Source: Coprinopsis marcescibilis (lineage: Eukaryota; Basidiomycota; Agaricomycetes; Agaricales; Psathyrellaceae). From it: 17,421 nt of DNA. The notes below the pieces were generated by a model. The model had not been told where the DNA came from and searched no databases. It was given only the letters and a program-made list of their open reading frames with translations. The position numbers and the translations under genes were made by a program. Positions 9,922 to 17,421 of this stretch are shown piece after piece. Within the stretch, counting starts at the first letter, position 1. Every line of letters starts with the position of its first letter. The stretch is from NCBI GenBank assembly GCA_004369085.1, contig ML210514.1:1-17421 (forward strand). The letters are read 5' to 3'.

Positions 9922-12900
9922 ATGGACAGGAATGTCTCAAGATTAGAAGCCTCCTCCGAACAACAACTTGGCCGCTATGTCTGTAGCAAATGTGGTGTCT
10001 ATTCAGCATCCCAGCAATGTTATGTTGAGGCCCATCAACGAAACCAATGTCATCGAAGCAAACACTCCATATCGGATTTGCTGGGACGGGCAAAGGAGAT
10101 GTGGGAGAATTGAAAACACCGGCGTCAGGTCACAGCGACGTCTAGCTCAACCGCATCTGACCAGGTGCAGCCCCAGACCACAGCGCCGTTGTCAAGAGCA
10201 TCTGCCCGCAATGTCCAAGATAAAAGCAATTCTATCGTCCACAAGGGCCCAAGGCTCGCAGTCCTGGCTGTAGCTGGAGAACATTCGGAGGTTTGTTCCA
10301 CCAGGAGCCTGTATTCATCCTGCACTTGCTCACCAATGTTTTTCAACAGGGCTCTGGAACCCCAGGATTATCTCAGGTGAGCAAAGAAGTTGACAATCAA
10401 CCAATAGCTCTTCGAAAAAGCGGACGGGCACGACGGCTTCCCGCACGATACGTGGATAATGGAACCAATGACATCGAAGATGGTGAAGATCAAGCCCTGC
10501 CAGAGAGACTTGCTCCAATGGAACCCACACTAGTCAATCATGCGATAGGTAATGTGCCATCCGATTTGTTCAGTAGACAGTTTCATCTAATGGTGCATTG
10601 TGAACTCAGCTACGGACAACGTCGATCGCAGTGAGGACACCTGCACCGCTCAGCAGCCGCCCGAAGCGAATGGAGATTCCCGCACCCCTCTTCCGTCACT
10701 CAAATGGTGGAGCTCTAAACGCAATAAATTTCGGTTGTGGCGACGTTATCTTGCAAGAAATGCACCCACTCAAGACCCAGAGCAGCTAGTTCAACCATCC
10801 GACCTTGACGACGCAATCTCGGCATCGCAAGAATCGGCTGTGGAAGCAGAGGCAGAGGACCGTGCGGAGCTAATGGATAAGGAACCACAATCCAACAATG
10901 AGTCTTCCCAGAAGCAAGAAGACAAAAATGGCTTGGTCATCAAACCTTTGGGGCCCTTCCCTAATGCCAGTGCTTTCGAGTTGGCCAATTGTTACTTCAA
11001 AGGTTGCCAGGATCTATCCATCATGGGGTTCCACGACCTTCTGAACGTCCTCCGACATCCGCAATTTTCACTTGCCGATGCCATCAACCCCAACTGGAAC
11101 AACATCATCTCCTCATTTCAGCACCAGGAGAAGCCTCCCCAGTCGTCAACGGATGACGGGTTGGATGAATGGGTCGACAACGCTGGATGGCAAACGACAC
11201 CAATAACCATCCAAGTGCCCTTTCACAAGACTATGCAGGGGCGTGGTATCGAGGAGAAGGAAGTCGGAACTCTGCATCATCGGAACATTCTTTTGGTCTT
11301 GGCTGAGAGAGTCCGTAGTGCGACAGACGGGCCACATTTCCACTATGAACTGTATGAACTGCACTGCGACGTTGAAGTGTTAGAAGGTGAATCCAACGCA
11401 GCGGGTGTCCATGTGCATGGCGAACTCTATACCTCTGATGCATTTGTGGAAGCCCATCGAGAGCTCCAATTATCTCCTCCGGTTGAAGGCTGCAATCTTG
11501 AACAAGTGATTGCGGCCCTCATGTTCTCATCCAACTCAACCAACCTGACCGACTTCGGGCCAGCGAAGCTTTGGCCATGTTATATGTTCTTTGGCAATGA
11601 ATCCAAGTACTGCCGCTCCAAGCCATCCCTTCACCTTGGCGAACACATCGCATACCTGGACACAGTAAGCTTTGACACCTACTGTTCGTGATTATCTACT
11701 CACCAATATCATGGATCTCCAACGACTTCAAGGACTATCTTCAGCCTCGCTCAGGGGGGAAGCAACTTCCTGCAGACTTTTTCACTCATTGTAATTGCGA
11801 AATGTTCCACACGCAGTGGGAAATACTCCTTGGTGATAATCTGGTCAGTGCTATGAAAGATGGGATTGTGCTTATGTGCCACAATGGTATCGAGCGAAGG
11901 TTCTATCCCAGAATATTCACATATTCTGCAGACTACCCAGAAAAGTACGTCGTTTTGACCTATTGTAGAACTCTCTGACACGACAATATCGTATCCAGGG
12001 TTCTGATCGGTCTGATCAAGCAGAACAGAAGTTTCCCTTGCCCTCAATGCCTTGTCCCAAAGCCAGAGCTTCAGAACATGGGAACTCCTGATGACCTGGA
12101 GATCAGAGCTGACAATCTTTGCAACAACGACCAAGAACTTAAGGACACGCTTGCAGCTGCATTGAAGGATGTAGCATCTGGGTACTCAGTCATTGGAGAT
12201 GTGGTTAACAATCGCCTTAAGTCACGTTCAACGGTACCAATAAAGGTGAGGATCAATTACTGGCATGATACATTTGGTGCAGCTGAAGATATATCCCACA
12301 GAATGCCTTCCATTTGCGACTGGAAGAATTAGATTTCAGTGTATTTCCATGCTTAGTCGTCGATTTACTGCACAAATTCGAGATTGGTGTCTGGAAGAAC
12401 ATGTTCATTCATCTGCTTCGCCTGATGCACAGCCTGGACTGTGACATGATATCTGAATTAGACAAACGGTGAGCAGATCCTCCTTGCGTTGTTGCTCCAC
12501 TCGATCTCAGTTCTTAAATTTGAAAAGATTTAGAGGAATTCCATCATTCGGACAAGAAACTATTCGCAAATTTACATCCAATGCATTGGAAATGAAGCAC
12601 AAAGCTGCTTGAGACTACGAGGATCTTCTCCAAGTAGGTTGAGTTCTTCACCTCCTCATTCAACATTCCTGATGAATCTCACTCAGTGCATTACTCCTGT
12701 GTTTGATTCCCTTCTGCCTGCCCCTCATAACGAAATCATCCTACGACCACTACAATTACTTTGCGAATGGCATGCACTAGCAAAGCTGAGACTCCACATG
12801 GAGGATACGCTAAGGCTGCTGGAGGACACAACCATTCAGTTATCATCCCAGTTCTGAATCTTTCAAGTCGAAACATGCCAACGGGTTGCTACATACGAGC

Positions 12901-14367
12901 TTCCCCATGAAGTCCAGGCAAGGTTACAGCGCGAGAAGGGGCAGAGGAGCACAAATAAGAATGCAGGGCCATCCAGCTCCATCGCAGATTCAAATATACA
13001 GCAGGGCCCCTTGGCCTCTCGGCGACAGAAAGCTTTCAATCTGACCACTTACAAGTACCACACTCTCGCTGATTACCCTTCTGCAATCCGTAGCTGCGGT
13101 ACCACTGACAGCTATACCACAGACATTGTTAGTTGGGTTGTATGCTCCTCCTCATTTTTCAGACACTGATATTTTGCTAGGGAGAGAAATCTCATCGCAA
13201 CCCCAAAAAGTGGTACAATCACACTGACAGGCGAAACTTTTGACGTCAAATTGCTCTTGTAGAGCGACGTAGGGCAAGGATGCAATGCTTGAAGAAGAGG
13301 AGGATGGCTGAACAGGTGGCCTTGACCGATCCATCCGAAACGCTCCAGCAAGAACTTGAATCCCCTTGTTTCCCTGGATCAACAGGGCCATCACGGTGCC
13401 AATATTTCATCGGTACCTCGACCAGGTTCTATGATCTCGATCTACATTTTGCACCAGTGGAAGTGGCAGGTTCAGATCCAGCCCTAGCAGTTCGTCTATT
13501 CTCTGTTCACCTTTTCTAGTCTGACCATGGCGCTATGCATCTGTAGAACTTCCTTCCCAAGCTCAAAATCCATCTCCTCCCTCGGCTTCTCAAAGTATTG
13601 GCCCCAGGACTTTACTCTCCAAAGGATCTAACGGATCTTGGTGCATGGATCAATATTGTCCTTGATATAAACCGGATATATCACCACCAGATCCTGCAAT
13701 TGAAGTACACCACTTACGACGTCTGCAGAGAAGAGGATATCATCCACATGGGCACTGACAAATGCGACATTATGACCCTCGACAAACAAAGCGGGAAATC
13801 GACTGGGTTGGAACTCTACAAGTATGGGTGTATCATTGGGATTTTCAGCTCCAATGTTATGTTTGTTGGGACATTCAAAGACAGTACTCATTGCTATGAT
13901 ACCAGGCTCTTGAAGTTTCTGTGGGTTCGGTGGTTTCAACCAATCTCTGCGACCCCTGGGCCTGGTTTAGAGCATCTCGACAACCTGAAGTTCTACCCGT
14001 TGAGGTCAGACAACGCCTTTGGGTTTCTTGATCCTTCTGAGGTCATACGAGCAGTGCATATCATTCCTCGGTTCGCATCAGGCCCTCGGACAGCACCGGG
14101 TGATCCTTTGAAGAAATCTGGGTGGATTAGAGAGGAGGAAGACTGGAACGCCTACTATGTCAATCGGTACGTTGCACTCTTTAATGTCATGGCTATTGTT
14201 CTTACGACGATCTTATTCTGCGCAGCTTTGTTGACAGAGACATGTTCATGCGTTACCACCTGAAGTTTGCCATCGGACACGTCTCTGTATACAAACAGAC
14301 TTGGAGAAGGAATCAGAACCCTCCGAGTCTGACACTGCCACTATCACCTGGGTTGCCCCTCCGATAG
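9922..14367 (+). pseudogene. Plavaka-type transposase, 11 exons with four opal stops
   Basis: Exons: 9922-10290, 10350-10548, 10610-11664, 11733-11944, 11999-12245, 12302-12468, 12528-12633, 12687-13127, 13181-13489, 13547-14166, 14226-14367. All ten introns are 53-68 nt with GT-AG ends and every junction keeps frame, giving 1,288 codons before the final TAG. Features in order: a C2H2-like finger (Cys21, Cys24, His38, His44); a basic SGRARRLPARY motif; then transposase-core blocks typical of the basidiomycete Plavaka family, including WPCYMFFGNESKY, FFTHCNCEMF, FTYSADYPEKV, FPCPQCLVPK, VVDLLHKFEIGVWK, EWHALAKLRLH, LRLLEDTT, NFLPKLKIHLL, LKFLWVRWF, FGFLDPSEVIRAVHIIP and NRFVDRDMFMRYH. Plavaka proteins are cut-and-paste transposases with an RNase H-like fold. 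Four in-frame TGA codons (10111, 12610, 12855, 13241) disable it. An acidic tail in another frame runs to TGA at 14448-14450 and may be the original C-terminus after a frameshift near 14300. Confidence 0.86.
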
Positions 14368-15498
14368 GACCAAGCAAGAAGGCGCCAGGCGCGGAGGGTC
14401 AGGATGATGACTGTGATCTTGGTTCACCCAGTGCTAGTGACGAAGAATGATCATAGACCAACAGGCTTAGGCAAATGATGTTGCGGGTCGCCAGCTACTT
14501 GCTTTCATCCGGGATCCCAGGCTGCTGGAGCCCAGATGGCAGTCCACCGTCGCGCATGCCACCCTGCCATCGACCAAGCAGGCCGAGACCGACCAGACCC
14601 ATCCCCAGCTCGACAGACCATCGTGACAATGGCCTCCTTTGACGACAACGATGAGCCAGAAGAGGAGGAAGCTGTTCCGAGGTGTATCATGGAAGTCTAG
14701 GAAGATGACAACGATGACGTTCTGCTTCACGCTGGGGTCTACTAAGAGGTCATTCAATTTCCGTGTATGACCATCAAATCCGTCGACTCCAAAATTGTCC
14801 ACCATCCCTCCATCAAATCGCATGCTTTTGTCACCGTCATCTATAGATGCTATCACCGAAACCTTTCATTCATTGTGTTATTGGTTGGTTACATCATCTC
14901 CATATCTGTTAAATTTGAGAGTATCAGTTGTTGTAGTCGCAGATGCAGATATTCCTTATTCAGTGTACCACCCCATTTATACCTTACTTCGTTACCTTCA
15001 TGTATCGAATAAGATTGGCTCGCCCTAAAATTGCCTTTGCCGTCGACAGCACCGTCGGAGAGGAGCTCACATCTGGTGCAATATTTTCTGGGCGATTGTA
15101 ATGGATTATAATGTCAGATACATGTTTTCTTGCAACACACATGCATGGCAACTCGTTCCCCAATACTCTGAGGTCCTTTGTCAAGAGGCTGGGCCAAGAA
15201 CAATGAGATCCAAACAGAACCGTCCTTTGGAAAAAAAGAAAACATCAATCAGGGTAGTTACAGAAGAACAGCGCACACCCTACCAACCATGAGTATTTTC
15301 TGGGCTGTGTGCCGGCTCGGAGTGCTATAAGCAAAGTCACCGACATTATGTGAACAAACACTTGGTTGGAACTACTTGCAAAAATTGCGAGGGATTACAA
15401 TGTCAACGAACAATTACAATTGATTATACAAGTACATAATCATTCTGATACCAGATTAGGGCATATAATCAGTGTTTAAAAAATGAGATGCAGGTCCT
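14368..15498. other. no convincing gene downstream of the transposase
   Basis: The first part continues the acidic alternative C-terminal frame of the transposase to 14450. Beyond it, plus-strand frames contain Asp/Glu-rich pieces (DDNDEPEEEEAV near 14642-14677) with several stops, and a Pro/Ser-rich frame at 14795-15028. None can be joined into a gene. The 3' terminus of the Plavaka element presumably lies here, but no inverted match to the 9303-9921 stretch was found by eye. Confidence 0.4.
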
Positions 15499-15630
15499 TG
15501 CGGTGGCCGCACAGCAGCCGTGCGGCTGGAGTGCGGCTCTGGCACGGCTCTAGTGCAGCTGCTGTATGAAGGCTGTGTGAAGGCCGTGCCACAGCCATGT
15601 GGCTAGAGTGTGGCTCTGGCACAGCTTCAG
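15499..15630. repeat. array of twelve 11-bp tandem units
   Basis: Twelve consecutive 11-bp units stay in exact register, for example TGCGGTGGCCG, CACAGCAGCCG, TGCGGCTGGAG, CACGGCTCTAG and TGTGGCTCTGG. Positions 1-3 are usually YGY or CAC and the rest vary. The units are of the same kind as those in the inverted arms at 15920-16191 and 17106-17421, and their phase matches the right arm's orientation. No inverted partner lies in the window, so this may be one arm of a second, broken element. Confidence 0.8.
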
Positions 15631-15867
15631 CTGCATGGCTAGGAGGAGGATGTGCTGCAATTCTCAAATGGAAGATTGCCAATAACTTCAACTGGATGAT
15701 TCATGTGATGCTCCCCTATCATACTCAAATTGTGCAATCCAAACAGGAAAGAAACATGGAGAAAGATGATGAGAATGAACAGGAAGAAGAAGAATAAGAA
15801 TAAATACAATAGAATGTATATACTGTAACTATAGTTTTTTTTATCTACTATTTCAGTTTTGTCAATT
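15631..15867. other. spacer between 11-bp arrays
   Basis: AT-rich sequence with a purine run (AGGAAGAAGAAGAATAAG near 15780-15797) and a T run at 15835-15841. No gene is seen. Confidence 0.45.
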
Positions 15868-15919
15868 GTGGCAAGGCTCTAGCATGGACTATAGCATTAT
15901 ACTTCTATGGATCTAGCAT

Positions 15920-16191
15920 AGATGACATGTGAGAGCCATACAATGGCTGCCATATGAAAGCTGTATGATGGCCACACAGAACTTGTATGGCTATCATACA
16001 GCTGCTGTGGAAGGGCCGTACAATGGCCATATGGTGGCCGCACAGAGATTGCACAGCAGCCGCACGGAGGTTGCACGGAGACCGCACGGTGGCCGCACGG
16101 ACATGGCACAGAGCTTGCACGGCTCTAGCACGGTGGCCACACGGCTCTAGCACGGCGGCTGCACAGACTTGTGGGCCAGTGCTAAATGTAG
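15920..16191. repeat. left inverted arm, twenty or more 11-bp units
   Basis: Twenty units follow in unbroken 11-bp register between about 15945 and 16165, for example GCAGCCGCACG, GAGGTTGCACG, GAGACCGCACG, GTGGCCGCACG and GCTCTAGCACG. The last five positions are mostly GCACG, GCACA or GTATG. The inner edge, TGTGGGCCAGTGCTAAATGT, is matched by the complement of 17106-17127 with one mismatch. All six frames stay largely open because of the repeat, producing false ORFs rich in Arg, His, Ala and Gly. Confidence 0.88.
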
Positions 16192-17066
16192 ACAAAACAG
16201 TATCCAAGTGCATGAAGATACCAGGTTGCTGTTGCTATTCCCACATGCCGCCCAATGCCGTGTTCCTCTTGAATGTCAGGACAGTTGAGGTACTCCATCA
16301 AATTCTTGGCAGTAATGTGCTTGCCAAGTTCCAACAGAAATAACTTGATGTCATTTTGAAGGTCTTCATCAACCAACAAGTTGGAGTACCAAGAGCCATA
16401 TGGATTGATTGGTAGGATTGCCTGGCAATTTATGTAGTTCCAGCTGAGTTTCCATAAAATGCAAGCACAATGGCAGCTGGTTCCTCCAAGGGAAATTGCC
16501 ACATGAACTGAGGAATCCACCCATTTTCCATAGGTGGCCGATTTCAGATCAGTATACAGTGCCATGAGCACCTGCATCCCATCCATCTGTGTTTTGACAA
16601 AAAAACAGTGAGTTGGAGGTTTATAACCTCCACCCACACCACAGGACCTCCCCCTCAAGTATTCCTGGACATCTTGAAGAGCCTCCTGAGCTTGGAGAAT
16701 GGTTGGAGCTTCACAAGCCCTTCCAGGACGGTTGACTGGGCCAAATTCAATGTTCCCATCAGTGGCTCTGGGGTTGCAGCCAAGTGTCGAAATACTCTTG
16801 GCATCAGATTCCAACAAATTGGGTTTGTTGCAGGTGGAATATCCAGCTTCTACAAGAATAGACTGGCTGTCTGAGTTGTTGGCTGTGTGTGAAAGATTGG
16901 GAATAGGTGGAGTGGAAAGCTAGAACAGTCCAAAGGTGAATTGGGGGGATATGTCAAGGGTACATGGTGTTGTTGAAAAAACATCAAAACTTGAATCAGA
17001 ATTAGGTGCCAGGAGTGCATCATTCTTGGCATCAATGTCTTCCAGAGTGGGCTGGGGTGCTACACC
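16182..17066 (-). pseudogene. N-terminal remnant of a basidiomycete DDE transposase
   Basis: The minus-strand frame is open from 17066 to a TAG at 16922-16920, then from 16919 to TAG at 16184-16182 (245 codons). The second part resembles the N-terminal half of agaricomycete DDE-superfamily transposases: a low-complexity leader, EALQDVQEYLRG, GGGYKPP, the helical stretch MDGMQVLMALYTD...ATYGKWVDSS, then LPINPYGSW, LLVDEDLQNDIKLFL, LGKHITAKNLMEYL and HALGYCF, which in full-length relatives ends a helix-turn-helix-like region before the catalytic domain. Here the frame stops four codons after GYCF, just inside the left arm. No DDE catalytic domain is present. No intron is needed. An internal ATG (MDGM) could start a shorter product carrying only the putative DNA-binding region. 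The deletion boundary at the arm explains why the element is non-autonomous. Confidence 0.72.
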
Positions 17067-17105
17067 CTAATTGAGTGGTCTGTGAGTCTTGTCTAGTCAG
17101 ATTTG

Positions 17106-17421
17106 CTACACTTAGCACTGGCCCACAGGTCCATGCAGCTGCCGTGCTGGAGCCATGTCAGGGCTATGCTAGGGCCGTGCAAGCTCCATGCCATGTTTGT
17201 GCAGCCGCCGTGCAATCTCCATGCGGCTGCTGTGCCATGTCTGTGTGGCTGCCATGCAATCTCCATGTGGCCACCGTGCGGCAGCCTTGCAATCTCCATC
17301 TGGCCACCATGCGGCCATTGTATGGCCCTTCCACAGCAGCTGTATGATAGCCATACAAGTTCTGTGTGGCCATCATACAGCTTTCATATGGCAGCCATTG
17401 TATGGCTCTCACATGTCATCT
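17106..17421. repeat. right inverted arm, twenty-four or more 11-bp units (cut by window end)
   Basis: This is the reverse complement of the left arm, with units such as TGCAGCTGCCG, TGCTAGGGCCG, TGCAAGCTCCA, TGCAATCTCCA and TGTGGCCACCG, at least 24 in register. Measured between the same landmarks it is 316 bp against 272 bp on the left, a difference of exactly four units. The outer 100 bp (17322-17421) match the left arm almost base for base; the middle has drifted and changed in copy number. Confidence 0.88.

Larger units (their letters stand above)
15868..17421. mobile_element. foldback-like non-autonomous DNA transposon (right end outside window)
   Basis: Long inverted arms made of 11-bp tandem units flank a core of about 914 bp. 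The left arm, from 15920 to 16191, is the imperfect reverse complement of 17106-17421. Looser 11-bp periodicity extends left to about 15868, so the true left end is probably there and the true right end probably lies a few tens of bases past the window. The core carries only the N-terminal part of a DDE transposase on the minus strand. Long arms with internal tandem subrepeats are the hallmark of foldback elements, and subterminal repeats often serve as transposase binding sites. No target-site duplication can be checked here. Confidence 0.75.

Noticed and set aside
10111..13243. The four TGA codons as programmed recoding (selenocysteine or readthrough).
   Set aside because: Most fungi, including the Agaricomycetes, lack selenocysteine machinery, no stem-loop was evident, and a similar TGA lesion occurs in an unrelated decayed gene at 2082-2084; mutation is simpler.
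14467..14856. Minus-strand 129-residue frame with DGGMVDNFG, reminiscent of a patatin-like active-site motif.
   Set aside because: There is no GXSXG nucleophile motif or other domain context, the frame has no introns or partners, and the plus strand shows an Asp/Glu-rich pattern that explains the open antisense frame.
15499..15630. A regularly spaced repeat suggesting a CRISPR-like array.
   Set aside because: Units are 11 bp with no separate spacers, there are no cas genes, and the genome is eukaryotic.
15897..16343. Several long overlapping ORFs on both strands with repetitive Arg/His/Gly/Ala peptides.
   Set aside because: They are by-products of the 11-bp tandem array, open in almost every frame; no start context or domain supports any of them.

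Overview
The window reads as transposon-rich DNA from a filamentous basidiomycete, most likely an Agaricomycete. Three things point there: introns of about 53-68 nt with GTNNGN...YAG borders, a Plavaka-type transposase known from basidiomycetes, and a multi-intron gene that resembles the agaricomycete DUF6698 proteins. These family names come from recognising translated sequence by eye; no search was run. No rRNA, tRNA or CRISPR was seen.

Layout. 1-198: possible end of a degraded LTR. 199-1163: nothing codable. 1164-2839 (-): a decayed DUF6698-like gene with at least six recognisable exons, one opal stop and frame breaks. 2988-5238: three weak hypothetical genes. 6649-7569 (+): a clean four-exon gene for a 249-residue protein of unknown function, the best preserved gene here. 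8602-9299 (-): a two-exon fragment with a basic SGR motif and a long coiled coil. 9922-14367 (+): a Plavaka-like transposase gene that resolves into 11 exons with every junction in phase, broken only by four in-frame TGA codons. 14368-15498: no convincing gene.

15499-17421 holds the most unusual structure. Two long inverted arms (15920-16191 and 17106-17421, the right one cut by the window end) are built of tandem 11-bp units kept in register for more than 200 bp. They differ in length by exactly four units. Between them lies the N-terminal, DNA-binding part of a basidiomycete DDE transposase; its catalytic domain is gone and its frame ends just inside the left arm. This looks like a foldback-type non-autonomous element. 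A third array of the same 11-bp family (15499-15630) has no partner in the window.

The genes do not form a pathway. They look like an accessory, repeat-rich island in which mobile elements and their passengers decay, with C-to-T change at CpG a likely cause, around one gene that still looks functional.
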